Source of the DNA: Phytoseiulus persimilis
Lineage: Eukaryota > Arthropoda > Arachnida > Mesostigmata > Phytoseiidae
NCBI GenBank assembly: GCA_037576195.1
Contig: CM075104.1
Location: forward strand, 20,166,211 to 20,230,210
DNA length: 64,000 bases
Reading direction: 5' to 3'
Shown here: piece after piece, positions 1 to 11,103 of the stretch
Layout: each line of letters starts with the position of its first letter
Position numbering within the stretch: position 1 is the stretch's first letter
Position numbers and translations under genes: made by a program
The notes under the pieces: model-generated
Told to the model about the DNA's origin: nothing
Databases searched by the model: none
Seen by the model: only the letters and a program-made list of their open reading frames with translations

Positions 1-1370
1 TGGACTCTTATCCGGTCGATGCATCATTCTGTCTATCAGACCATCCATCCATCATATCGACCATACGTGGAAAGACGCGTCTCCTAGATACGCTCACAGA
101 GAATGGTCTGTGGCGTTCTGAATGTTTTTTTTTTATTTATACTCATAGGTCCTCTGGGACATTTAGGTATCACACTTCACAACATAAGGCTAAAATACCA
201 TTTCAATTTTCACCTTCCTTTTCTCTCTGCCTCGCCTAGAGTTCCCTTCCCATTTTCTCTGTGGTGTGTAAAATTAGTTAAAGCGCAACTTAGTGCCGAA
301 GCCTCAGGGCTGAATGCTTGCCGAGCTGATTGGCTTGGTGAGATATTTTCGTTCTTCGTTTCATGTTTGCTCGAAATTTCCTGGACGGGGCGGACCACGT
401 TCAAACCCAGGGCTCCGGTCTGTATATGAGCACCTAGCTCCTTATCAGTTCTCAACCCGCGTGGCGCGCCTGCAGCGCGTTGAGGGCCGACAAGATACTT
501 CTGGCTCTCTGCCCAGTACTCCCTCTGGCGACACAGAATCCGTCTTCCGAGCGGGCAGACGGGGCCAGGGCAATGTGGCGGCGGAGTACCTTTGTTTGTT
601 TGTATATTAATTTCTTTTTTTTTTATTTGTTTTTCTAGCAAAATCAAACACACGACTCGCGACAGGAGAATCGGCAGCGTCCCTCGACGGAAACTCAACG
701 CGCGACTCGGGAAGACGAGGGAGGATGGAAAACAAAGAATTTTGAATGAGTTACAAACACTCTCCCGAGTATGGACGCCAATTCTACAACGTTGGATAAC
801 ACGCGGACGCAACAGATTCTCCTCGGTCTGTTTAAGGCCACAGTTTGGTTGGAGTGGGCTGAATCCTTGCGCTTCGCCTCATCGAGACGGAACTCAGCCG
901 AGTTGCTTCACTGTATGTATATTACATGGAGACCGTTTGACGTCGCCGACCGTGTGCTCTCAAAAATATAAATAACACCGTTTTACTCAAATAAATCTGA
1001 ACTTGGCCCGATGGAGTCGGGCCGCGCATAGGAAAACGACACTACTTTCACTCCATTTCTCCGCGGGCAGCCCCTGTTCCACGACAATCGAATAATATCT
1101 TCTTGTCTTTGAATTGGTTTTGACGTTTAGTAGATGCTGGAGGTGTCGCCATTTACTTCAACTCTGAAGAGTGACTCGGTGCCGCAATGTTGAATCAACG
1201 AAGTAGTCGTCTTCGTCAACCTGCTCGAAAGTTGGATGCGTTTTTCCCGTCGGTGCATGACTGGATTCTCACAGTCAGTGCTCCCCGTCCGTGCTTTGAG
1301 TCCTTTTCACCTTCGGTTGATTTTTGTGCTACGGTACCTACGCTCAAGGCCCTCTATCATCGGAGAGTCT
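1..1370 (-). other. Khc 3' UTR and downstream flank
   Basis: No gene recognised. The near part should be Khc 3' UTR. Open frames on both strands here (up to about 200 codons on the minus strand at 210-812) have no recognisable domain. T-rich runs sit at 125-135 and 613-625. Confidence 0.5.
622..627 (-). terminator. Possible Khc polyadenylation signal
   Basis: AATAAA on the minus strand about 745 bp past the Khc stop, followed by an A-rich run. A second AATAAA lies at 137-132. Either could end the transcript; the sequence does not decide. Confidence 0.35.
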
Positions 1371-1444
1371 CTATGAAGCTCCTTCACCCGCTCGGATAGT
1401 GATGCTCGGTTGCCCGGATCCCGGTCCAGCGCGGATGGGTTTTG
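1371..1444 (-). CDS. Khc: Khc exon 10 (IAK tail peptide and stop)
   Basis: A 74 bp last exon after a CTCTTTCTCGCAG acceptor. Encodes [20 protein letters not shown] plus EGAS and TAG at 1373-1371. The IAKP motif is the known auto-inhibitory element that binds between the motor heads. Found by searching the minus strand for it; phase fits exon 9 exactly. Confidence 0.93.
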
Positions 1445-4400
1445 CTGCGAGAAAGAGGTTTGCGTCAATCGCTACGAACTCGATACGGAATCATCCAGGA
1501 GATCTATCGCTCCGCAGGGAAAAATCAGGTGGACTATGTAGCCGCTCTCCGACGAATACAGCCCAAGGAACCCACCGATGAGCGCAACGTGTCCTCTGCG
1601 AGCCATGTTCTTCTGTCGAACAGCTTCCTTGATGCGGTCCACTTCTGTTTGGTAGCGCTTCCGGTCTCGCATGGCCGACTCCTTGGCTTCCTTTAGAGCA
1701 CTTTCCAGGGCCTTGACCCGCTCCATCGTCGCTCGGAGGCGTTTCTCCAATTTCGGGAGCTCACACCGGAGGTCTGCGTTGTCTCTTACCAGCTAGAGCA
1801 GAAGAGGTAAACAGAAGAGAGGAGCGTTAGCAACAACTGAAGATCTCGAGGGGATCTAGCCTAGTGAAGCTCCGAACCGAACACTTGGGAGAAAACATTC
1901 AGTTCAATAACGGCGAACGAGCGGCAGAACTTCTGGAACGATTCAGGCCAAGCTTTTTCGAGAAGATATTTATTCACTCGCACTCGTTACATCGATCGCA
2001 CTCTGCTCAAGTGGGCTCACAAAAAAAACGCGAGAACAATCGCACGGAGATCGATCAGATTCTCGAAAAGCTCGACTAATTGAATCTCAACTAGTATAAC
2101 AGAAGAAAAAAGAATCTGTAGATGTACACATATATATATATATAGATATAACTGAATGACTGCGACGAACAAAATTGAGCATTGGCTCAGACCATAACTT
2201 CTAAAAAATTGGACAACGATAGCGTCGATACGACGTTCAAGAATATTCTCAGGAGAAATACCACTCAAGCGCCCTTTGGCACTGATTCGGGGTTCGCCTG
2301 AACAACAACGGTATGAGCAATCCGCTGTATAAAAGTAAAAGAAGAAACCACGCGAAACCCGGACGTACCTGCTTGTGAACTTTCGTCAACTGATCGAGGT
2401 TGTTCTCGAGGAAAGCAATTTTTTGCTTCTGTGCGGGGGATCCCCCAGCATCCGCTTCGCCATCGGAAGCCTCAATCACATTCGACTTCTTTACACGACT
2501 CTGAAGATCCTGAGATTTCAAAAGAAAACATCAGAGGCGATACTCGTTCAGCGGAGGAGCCCTCGTTAACGACATTCAGGAGCAATTCCCTTCGATAGAA
2601 CTTTTCTTGAAGCGGCCGTGTTTGCAGTGGAAAGGAACGAACCTGAACGAACAGCTTCCTGAGGTTGTGCAGGGTTTGAAGTTCTTTCGATACAGTCTCT
2701 TCAAGACCCTTGAGGTCCTGGCGGGCCTGTTCCCGTCGAGCGTTCAATGACCTGAAGGAGAATCTAAGGTTGGAACCTTTCTGTCAGTGAACGAGCACAT
2801 GCAGACGAAGGGAAAGGAACCGGACACACAGGGTGACATAAGGTGACGCGGACGACGTTTGGTAGTTGAGTGCTTTACGTTTTGTGCGAACTTAGTATCG
2901 ACCCAATCGCTCTCTTTTCGGGTGTTTTTCTCAAAATTATCGAGTCAAGCCGAAACATGGACATGTTTCTGTGGTCAGTGACTCAGAAGTTTACTCCCAA
3001 TAGTTAGATCCCGTATACCAAAAGGCTCTTTGTCCGAACGAGTGCGAACGCAGATCATGGCGATCTGCAGGACGAAGGTGCAAGATACGGACAAGCGAAC
3101 TAAATCATTCACCAAGACCTACGACTACGATCCAATAATAAGAACGAACTAAACTTGTAAAACGTCACCACATTTCCGCAAGCTATGGAACTTGACAACG
3201 TTTGACGGATACTTACTGGAGTTCTTGCAGCTGTTTAGCCTTCGCTTGTTCCTCCTCAACGAGCTTCTGGTGCTGTTCTTTGAGCGCTTCGTGCTCCAGT
3301 TTGAGTTTTTGGAGCTCATCCGACGTGTTCCCGATCGTGATCAGATGTTGACTGACCTCATCACGCAGGGCTGCGATCTGCTTTTGATAGGACTCGCGAT
3401 GTTTCTCAATTTGTTCCTCAAGCGCAGCCTTGATCTCATCTGAACTTCCTGTAAATCGGAGGGAACGATATTTTGAGCTAGGGAAACCCGCTTACCTCGG
3501 CCCCCCGCCAGACAAGACATGGATGACGGGGGGCGGGGGAATGTCACCTGTCCACAAGTGAACTGACCTTTCGCTTTCTCCTTAGAGTTCATCTCCTCGG
3601 CTGCCTTCAGCTTCGAAACTTCGGCGGTCAAGCCATCGATCTTCTCTTCCAACTCCCTTTTTTTACTATCCAATTCTTTGACGTGATCCTGTTGACTCTT
3701 GAGCTTGGCTTCATGCTGTTGGATGAGGAGCTTCGCATCCTGCAACGCCTTGTCGTTGTCCTCCATCCGCTTGTTGGTATCCCCTTGACTGTCTTCAAGT
3801 TCTTTGCAACGTTGAGACATCGCGGAGATCTCTGATTTCATCTTGGTGACGTACAATCGAGCCATCGTGAACTCGTCCTCGATGCCTTTGCCACTCTCTA
3901 AAGCCGGTACCTTGAGCTCCCCCACGCGCATCACAACCCCAATTTCCCCGAGGTCCCTCAATAAACCTCCGAGGGCTTCATCGATCTTACGTTTCTGATG
4001 ATTCGAGAAATCTTTCAGTTGCTGCAATTCGTTTTGAAAAGTCGTCACTTGTTGACTTTTCGTGTTGAGTTCCTCATTGAGCTGATCGAGCTGCTTCGTC
4101 TGCGATGCCGCTTCCTCGCTCTTCTGATCGTAATTCACGGCCAGTTCCTCGAGGGCTTTGAGCACATCTTCGACTTCTTCTCTCGCGCGGAGGAACTGAC
4201 CCTGAAGCTCGTTCATGTCCTGCTGGACCTGTTCCTTCTCTCTGCGGATGCTGTTCACGCTCTCCTCTTGCTCGTTGAGCTGCTCCCGCAGTTTCTCGAT
4301 GAGGACACACGTCTGAGCAATTTCGTCGTCCTTCTCATCAAGCTGTCTGTACAGTTCGGCTCTCTCGTCCGTCGCCAAGGGGTTAGACCCGGCAGCCACC

Positions 4401-7400
4401 AACGCCTTGGTCTGCTCAATGATGTTAGTCGTTGACGCAGCCATTTCGATGCTGACCTGGTCGTCCTTGTTGACGCTCTCGCCATTCCGCCACTTCTGCA
4501 GCTCAGCCTGCACTTGCGCCAGCTGCGCAGCCAGTTTGGTCGATGTGTCTTTCTCCCGCATGTAACGACGCTTCCATTCTTCGGCTGTGAGTTCCTCGTT
4601 AACAACCACAACGTTCTTGATTGTCTTGGCCCTTCGGCCGAAGTCTAGCGTTGAGCGAGATTCTTCTTCGTTGAACGACGCGGGCGAAATGCAAATGATA
4701 ATCGTGGTACGCGAGTTTCCTCCGAGGGATTGCTGCAACACCCTGGTCAGCTTCGAGTCTCGATAGGGCACGAACGGTTTCCCGTCTGCGAGTGCTGAGA
4801 TTACTTGACCTGTGGAATCGAAAAGAAACGTGACCGTCACGATCATCTTCGCACCGGAAGCGACGGGTTTCCACATTCGGAGTTCTCAGCGAATGGGCGC
4901 TGTCGCACAACCCCGAACCGCCCAACTCGAGAACTGAGAGACTCACCGAGTACGTGCAAGGATTTGTTGATATTTTTAGCCTCGTCTAAGGTTGTACCCG
5001 ACGCTCCGGTCTTGGATACCTTCTCCGAACCGGCCAAATCAACGAGGTACAATCTGCCTGAAAGCTTCCGCTCGTCTTCGAATTCCTGTTTGATATTAAT
5101 TTGGAAGATGGCATGTGATCGCGAGGAGTGTTCGTTCATGTTTGTTCCTGCTATAGCTCTGATGGATTTTCCTTCTTCGATCGTGATCAGAAGCTCTTCA
5201 GCGGTTGCGACGAAACGCTCGCTAGCTCCCTGAAATCCGAAGCGATCACATTTTCAGCAACGTGTTCCATGAGAAATCGATCAATATTTTCGTAGGAACT
5301 CGGATAAGGACCGAAACGCCTTTCGCCCAGAGAAACTCCCTGAAAACCCCAATCGACATAACTACGTAATGATGGTAACAATGCGATTGGGGCGGATTCG
5401 AGGTTGTTCATTCTCATGCACGGACTTGCGCAGCATCTTTTGATGGACGAGAAAACAAACGCACCTTTACGTAAGGCACTTTGTTGCTATCTTCGTGCAC
5501 ACTGAGATTCGTTTTGGAGCTGTCCAGCAGATCACGAATTTTGTCCAAGTGAATTTCGTAGTAAGACACAGAGATGGTGATGACAGCGTCCTTGTCCATC
5601 AGGTAAATGTGGTTAAAAATGTCCTGAACAATCCTGGGAATGATTCCCTGGAGATCGGGTTCCTGCAGGACGCCTTCCATGGTGTGGGTCTTCCCAGACG
5701 ACGTCATACCGTAGGCAAAGATGGTTCCGTTGAAGCCATTGAGTACGTCTGGAAAAAAGGCGTTTCCTCGTCATTGTCTGCCACCTTGAATCTCCTGACG
5801 GATCACTATTCGGTCAATCTGATCCTGCGGGAGATACTCACAATTTACGATTTCTTTGGCTGCACCATTATAGACGAACTCCTGCGACGCCGACGGTTTG
5901 AAGATCTTGTCGAACATGTACGTTCGATTCTGTAAGTTCGGGAGTTAATTTAGTTCCAGACGCTTCAACGATCAAGTCAATCGGGATGCGGGGGACTGCG
6001 CAACGGAAAAACTCCCTGGAACATTCGTTCCTGTGCATTGTATTCATCGTTGAGCAGGTAACTCAAGAGCGGATGGTTCCCCCAAGTATTCCCAGGCAAT
6101 CGGAAATCCCTCAGCAAGGAAAGCATAGCACTAGAATTGAAAGCGTCGCGGATCGATCCACTTCATGGGGAGAGACCGCCAGCCGAAGCTCGACGCCTGA
6201 AGTTGCGCGAGGGCCACACCCTATTCCAAACTTGAACAGATTCTCCATCCCAGCAATTACAGCGTCAGCGAAACCAAAACAGAAATGAACGGTGCTCCGG
6301 GGCAGCTCTCGCCCGAGATGAGTCGTTTTCTTTCTGTTTCTGGAAAATGGCTCGATTTCTGTGCCTAAGCCAAAACCGTTCGTCCTTCGGACTTGGCATC
6401 CTGACCGGAGGCACCATGCCCTAAGGATTGCAGCTCAATCGTCGACCTCGAAAACGACGACTGAGGACAGTGTCAGTTGAAATGACTGGCAGACTCTGTA
6501 AGCATTCCTGCATGGTAGAAACTCCAAAAGATTTATGGCTTTTCGAGGTAACTCGAAACCGTACTTGTTACCGAGTTGTGTTTTCTATTGTGCTCTGGAG
6601 CATCGAGTCACCCTGTGATCGGCTTCCATCTCGGTTTACTCTCCTCAGTCTTCCGAGAAACTGATCCATTGTCGAAGCGGAGAGATGAAAAGACTCACGA
6701 GACAGCGCTTTACGACTGCACGATCGGCTTCAAGGTCTCAAATCCGAGTAGCATCGTCACCCCGACATCGTTAACGGTCAAGAGAATGCAAAACTATAAA
6801 ACGCGGAACAGAAAAATCCACACAGAAAATAACAGGTAACTCGGATCAGTATATTAACTGATGGGCGCCGTCCTCGGGATTGTTCATCTGCGCATCCTCC
6901 ATTCAGGAGATGACTGAAGCGCATCCGTGAGAACGACAGGTTCGCAGTGTTCACTGATTGTGAGTTAAGCTTTGGAGAAATTCCAACACCCAGTCTGGGC
7001 AGGGGCTATTCTGAAATCTGCCGAAGTTGATCTTGATTTCAGGCAGTTCTCGATTCCGTTCCAGTCAAGGAGCTCTGGTAAGCGGCATTCCTTTAATTAT
7101 CTGCTCTGCTCTGAAGTCCCCCCCGTCTTCTCAGCTGTTCTCCACCAGCGAAGCACAAAGTAAATATGAGCCGAGCTGACTTTGGAGAAACTTTATCAAA
7201 GACGATAAGCTGATTACGCCATCAAACGTCGGTTTTATGGTGCCGTGTACCGCGTTCCACGTTGTATCAGCGCGTTATTGTGCCGGGGAGCCATTGAGCG
7301 ATAGTGGGTTCGATGGGAGCGGGCAGAATATTGGTCGTTCGCAGTGAAATCATTTCAATGACAATTAGCCGAGAGGCTGAGCATGAGCCGAAAGTCGACG

Positions 7401-9128
7401 GTACAACTCCACGCTTCGCAGACTCCGTCTGGTCTCTCGACTGCTGCCCCGAGAGCTAAATAGATGTCCAGATGTCCGACGCAAATGGTCGCTTTCTGCT
7501 CTCTGACGATGCCACAGTTGTAACGCCGCCGTTGGAAACCTCACGAAACTCTTCTGACTTGCTCGAACCACTGGAGACTGTTTCGAAAATATTCGAGGGC
7601 TAGAGCTTCGACAGATAGAGCGATCGACAGACCGACCGACTGCTTCGATTCGGTAGCGATCAATGCTGGCGCTGTTCTCGAATCGACAGAGGGAGACACA
7701 TAGATTCAGTCGGTTTTTCTTTCCAGCCGAGCTCGACCGCCATGGCTGACAAAGATCCATCGGTTGGTTCTCAGCACGCGTTGCCTTTCGTTTCTTGTTG
7801 ACAGAACAACCACTGGCCCTATGTTCCCCGCAGCAGCCGTGGCAGCGGCTAAGCCGAGAACACTGTAGGGAGAGCCACTGTGACGCCAAAGCCAAATACT
7901 GGGTTAATACCTCAAGCCTTAAGAAGGTTCCACTCTCGAAGAGCAAGACGTCTGCGCTCGTTATGCTTCGATTCCTCTGCGATGATTCATAAGACCCTCC
8001 AAACCGGACATGACCAGAATGAGTCCACCATCGGTTCCAGAGCCCCGGTCCGCACCTCAGGCCCGTGACACATCGCAATAGCCCATGAATCGGTGCTTCC
8101 AACACCGTATCAAGTCACGATTGAGCCCTTTGGTGGTTGAAATTGACCGGAGGTGAATTCTCACACAGTTCCGAGAAATCAACGGCCGACCACAAGGCAT
8201 TGGATCGGTTTCTCACACTGACAGGCGAGAACACTCGGGCGCTCGTGAGCTTTCCATGCATTGCTTGACAGTTTGCGAAGGCTCACTCAAGGATCAAGCG
8301 AGTGATATAGTGACGGGTTCTACTCGGTTACGATGCTCCACCGGATTAATGTCGAAACCCTCATCTCATCGTTCTGATGACCACCGGCGCACGGAAGAGT
8401 GTGCTACATCAAGCGATTGAATTCACGTAGGAAGTGGTGCGATTCGTTGTCATGAGAGGTTGGGCGTATTCGGAAGAGCGAATACGCCCGGTACTGTCTG
8501 GGCTTCGAACACCGCGATCGTTATGCAACACTTAGTTTAAGAGAGTTTCGCCGATGGACATTTGGGGCCGCCTCTTCGAACGCCTTAACTTTCAATGGAG
8601 TGAGGGACCTCAGGGCTTTGCGATCACGCAAGATAACAAAGCCGTCAACTAGCGCCCGATGAGCTCTAGAATAGTTTGACACCTTCTGAGCGATCTTGAA
8701 GTAGAGAAACGGGGCCGTTATGAGTAAGTGTCACGTCTACCTCGGCCAGCATGAAGCGACCGAATATCTGGTACGAAACTGGCTTCCATCCGGCACCTAT
8801 TGCCAATTTACCGGATCGCGGGCAACTTTCTACTCAATGACCCTCGGGTGTAAGATTCGGCGGCGTGACACTCTGGTGTGAACCGCCAGCCTGCTGGGTC
8901 AGGAGCACTTGGGAACGGAAACACTTAGAGATGACGGAGTAAGATCACGGTCCCTTTACTCACATTGAGGCTGATCTGTCCCTCGTTGTCATCGTGAAAC
9001 TTGACGACGAACTTGGACTCCTTGCCCTTCTCGATATCGTTCAAGGGCCGAACTCTACACACAACCCGAATGTTGCAGTCCTCGCCGGGGTTCGAGCCCG
9101 GGAGGGCCCCCAAGGCAGAAACATTCAT
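1371..9128 (-). CDS. Khc: Kinesin-1 heavy chain, complete, 10 coding exons
   Basis: Plus-end-directed microtubule motor of anterograde cargo transport in the cytoplasm. Joining 9128-8964, 5929-5842, 5748-5465, 5229-4947, 4809-3568, 3448-3217, 2751-2643, 2509-2369, 1792-1576 and 1444-1371 gives 2835 nt, 944 aa plus stop; every junction is GT-AG and phases match. Seen: N-terminal motor with P-loop GMTSSGKT (98-105), switch [11 protein letters not shown] (209-218), switch II DLAGSE (243-248), YRDSKLTR (289-296), neck linker about 335-347, neck coil from LTAEEW (347), long coiled-coil stalk, conserved tail heptads ([36 protein letters not shown]) and the auto-inhibitory IAKP (920-923). Length is close to the usual ~950-975 aa. 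The P-loop has Met where Khc proteins normally have Gln. The start is the first ATG before the conserved [12 protein letters not shown] strand. Family identity is very secure. Confidence 0.97.
1576..1792 (-). CDS. Khc: Khc exon 9 (tail)
   Basis: 217 bp encoding [20 protein letters not shown] and [20 protein letters not shown], then ARRGHVALI. The last base plus exon 10 makes the Ala of IAKP. If the GTGGGT donor at 1575 were not used, the frame would run 34 further codons to a stop without an IAK motif. Confidence 0.95.
2369..2509 (-). CDS. Khc: Khc exon 8 (conserved tail coil)
   Basis: Exactly 47 codons, phase 0 at both ends. A variable acidic stretch ([11 protein letters not shown]) is followed by the near-invariant [20 protein letters not shown]. 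Because it is symmetrical it could be skipped without a frameshift; no evidence that it is. Confidence 0.95.
2643..2751 (-). CDS. Khc: Khc exon 7 (conserved tail coil)
   Basis: 109 bp encoding [20 protein letters not shown] and [11 protein letters not shown], the strongly conserved C-terminal coiled-coil region linked in the family to light-chain and cargo binding. Phase 0 donor GTTCGT. Confidence 0.95.
3217..3448 (-). CDS. Khc: Khc exon 6 (stalk)
   Basis: 232 bp of Glu/Lys/Gln-rich coiled coil ([20 protein letters not shown] onwards). The CA|G junction codon with exon 7 gives Gln. Acceptor TTTACAG, donor GTAAGT. Confidence 0.93.
3568..4809 (-). CDS. Khc: Khc exon 5 (end of motor, neck, stalk)
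   Basis: The largest exon, 1242 bp. It starts at [20 protein letters not shown], completes the motor core, carries the neck linker and neck coil ([10 protein letters not shown]), then runs through most of the coiled-coil stalk, including [13 protein letters not shown] and [11 protein letters not shown], both recognisable in other Khc proteins. Donor GTCAGT at 3567. Confidence 0.96.
4947..5229 (-). CDS. Khc: Khc exon 4 (switch I and II)
   Basis: 283 bp. Contains switch [11 protein letters not shown], strand [12 protein letters not shown] (switch II) and the relay helix [14 protein letters not shown]. Donor GTGAGT at 4946. All catalytic kinesin signatures in this part are intact. Confidence 0.96.
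5465..5748 (-). CDS. Khc: Khc exon 3 (P-loop)
   Basis: 284 bp. Holds the ATP-binding P-loop [13 protein letters not shown], the [14 protein letters not shown] helix, the [15 protein letters not shown] segment and NLSVHED. The acceptor follows a pyrimidine-rich stretch ending CCAG; the donor is GTGCGT in phase 0. Confidence 0.96.
5842..5929 (-). CDS. Khc: Khc exon 2
   Basis: 88 bp after a TTACAG acceptor. Encodes [20 protein letters not shown] and the following helix (residues 56-84 plus one base), leading into the P-loop strand. The GTGAGT donor is at 5841. Intron 1 upstream is about 3.0 kb, the longest in the gene. Confidence 0.95.
5930..8963 (-). other. Khc intron 1
   Basis: A 3.0 kb intron separating exon 1 from the rest of the motor domain. 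It contains a 246-codon minus-strand open frame (8105-7365) rich in Ser/Arg/Cys with no recognisable domain, and a perfect 11 bp inverted repeat at 8462-8489. Otherwise nothing identified. Confidence 0.85.
8462..8489. repeat. Perfect 11 bp inverted repeat
   Basis: Arms GGGCGTATTCG and CGAATACGCCC separated by 6 bases, inside Khc intron 1. Could form a short hairpin; no family recognised. Confidence 0.7.
8964..9128 (-). CDS. Khc: Khc exon 1 (start of motor domain)
   Basis: Encodes residues 1-55: a short variable N-terminus, then the first motor beta strand [12 protein letters not shown] and [10 protein letters not shown]. It ends at a GTGAGT donor (intron from 8963) in phase 0. The ATG sits in an AAA-ATG context and overlaps the stop of an upstream open frame. 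Confidence 0.95.
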
Positions 9129-9397
9129 TTTCGTAAGTCACTCTTTGTGCAGCCGTAGCCTCTGGAAACTGTGAACTGGTCAAGTCCGAATTCACCGCGT
9201 GCACTGCGGACACAGCATCCAGCACTCCGACACCAGCTCTCCGCCCGACGACAGGAAACGAGATTTCCAGCTGAAAACTGCTTTTTCTCTGTCGGGTGGG
9301 GTTGGGTTTTCCTCCGCTGCTGCTGTTGCTGCTGCTGCTGCCGCACCACAGCCGACGACGAGCACAACAAGGCGGCCATGAAGACGTGGTACCACAC
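9125..9397 (-). other. Possible upstream ORF in Khc leader with poly-Gln
   Basis: A minus-strand frame of 90 codons starting at ATG 9397 contains a run of eight Gln codons (the CAG/CAA repeat near 9315-9345) and ends in TGA at 9127-9125, overlapping the Khc ATG by the classic ATGA arrangement. It matters only if transcription begins upstream of 9397 and no leader intron removes it. Probably not a conserved protein; it may affect initiation. Confidence 0.3.
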
Positions 9398-11100
9398 ACA
9401 ATGATCCTGACCGGGCGCTTGGCTACGCCCAGGGGTGAGTCACGCGCGGGAACTTCAAAACCGCCCGTCAGATCTCCTCTCAGAGTCCTAGACACTGGAA
9501 ATGAGTCGAATGATATCTCGCTCAGAGAACTGCGAGCACGTGCGCCAATGATTTGCGATTTCAAGGGTTCGCTCAATTCAGGTTACTCCTATCGTGGGAG
9601 GGAAGGCGAATGCGAATCGACCGAACACGGGCTCATGGAAGCGAAGCTTGTTGGTGTTCTCCGCTGAACTTCATAGCAGAGCCTGGTTCGAGCTTCATCG
9701 TTGAGTCTTCCATCGATTATGGCGGAGCCCTGCTTGAGGATCGTTTATGGCAGGATATTTTCAAACCCAGAGTTCATTCAACGCTTGCTCGGGGTACGGG
9801 GCACCGATTCCGCAGGGGTCCAGATACAGGGCCGCCAAAGCAGGTGAGAATCTTTCAAACTCTTTCTTCGTATGCTCGATACGATGAGTTCGCAGCCGTA
9901 TCATTCAATATTGTGAAGGATCTGGACACGACATTGGTTCGAAAGCGAGGAAGTATGGGTTCAGAACAATGCAAGTACGCGTGCTCCTCCACGAGGAACC
10001 GCTTTCGAAGGGAAGGAGTGAGAAAGAAAATTTGAAATCGGAATATGTTGGCAGGAATATGTAGCCACTGATGCCAATTAGATTCGCTGATAGCCCGATC
10101 TAAATCCGCGTGCATCGGAGAACCTCAAAGCTCTTCAATGGTGCTCCCAGGGTGGGGCTCGATTTCCTGCTGAAGTACATCTATGGAGCTCCCTTAACTT
10201 CAAGACTCCTTGATTGCAGCGACTGGGACTCGACACCAATCTCGCCGACAGGCCTAGCGCCCTCCATAGCATGAGAGATAACTAGCAAGAAAGAAATCAG
10301 ACATTCGCAAATCTGAAGTGAGGCCCCGATGACCGCGCGGAAGTAATATTGAACGTGGAAGCTTTGCTTTTCTCGAGTGCCCAGCGGTCACCGGCGTGGA
10401 GAAGGGAGGTTTTAGTGGTGACACCACACTCCCGGGTTGACGGACCAATGGGTTCTATCCCCGGGGTCCGAAGAGATTTCCTCCAACTCCTGACAATATT
10501 GGAAAAAAAAAGCTCCGTGGACATACAGCTCGGCATCTTTCCGTCGGGAATTGTCAAGCCCGATTCTGCTTTGGCCATAGCTCTATCAATTCTCGGAATT
10601 CCAAGGAGTGATCGATCATCGGGGTCATTTATGTTCCTCTCTGAAGTTGATATGATGAGAAATGCAGCCAAGAGGTGGTTTTGAAAATGACCCATTTTTT
10701 TCTCAAGGTCCTCCTAACAGTTATCGGGAGAAATTCATCGGATAGGACTCGTGGGGGTCGCATTCGACGCGCGGAAAGAAGCCGGTCATTCGCCAGAGAA
10801 CCGATTGAAGTTGTCTCGTTTCCTCGAGAAATGGCAACCGATCGCCATTTTTTGCATCGGTTGCCATTTTTCACACCTCCGCGGCTCAGTTTTGTCAACG
10901 GGCAGAGGATGAGCGGTCTTCTTGGTGGGTCGTCTCCCGACGCTTTTTTTGATGTTGGTCGCAGCATAGATTCGACCGCTCGCTCGGGATGCCACGACTT
11001 GCCCCCTTAGAAGACGATCGCTGCTCGTGCTAGGCGATACGATTCGGCAGAACTGAAAACTCGGTTTGCTTATCATCTTCATCACAGCAATCATGTTTCT
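9129..11100. other. Khc leader/promoter side and intergenic DNA
   Basis: No gene recognised beyond the probable Khc 5' leader with a CAG-type triplet run (about 9310-9345). A tRNA-like pair of boxes lies at about 10408-10462 and a perfect 14 bp stem-loop at 10829-10869. Open frames of 100-170 codons here have no domain. Confidence 0.5.
10829..10869. repeat. Perfect 14 bp inverted repeat
   Basis: Arms AAATGGCAACCGAT (10829-10842) and ATCGGTTGCCATTT (10856-10869) with a 13 base spacer. Lies between Khc and the retrotransposon. May be the remains of a small foldback element. Confidence 0.75.
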
Positions 11101-11103
11101 CTG

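Noticed and set aside
983..988. AATAAA on the plus strand near 983
   Set aside because: No plus-strand gene recognised upstream of it.
9085..9110. GGGGTTCGAGCCCGGG looks like a tRNA B box / T-loop
   Set aside because: It lies in Khc exon 1 and codes for part of PGSNPGE; no tRNA-like stems or A box at the right distance.
9055..9576. 173-codon minus-strand open frame
   Set aside because: Runs through the Khc leader and into exon 1 in the wrong frame; no domain.
10297..10695. 132-codon minus-strand frame with RTPGIEP
   Set aside because: This peptide is a common by-product of translating tRNA-like repeat sequence, and it coincides with the tRNA-like boxes at 10.4 kb.
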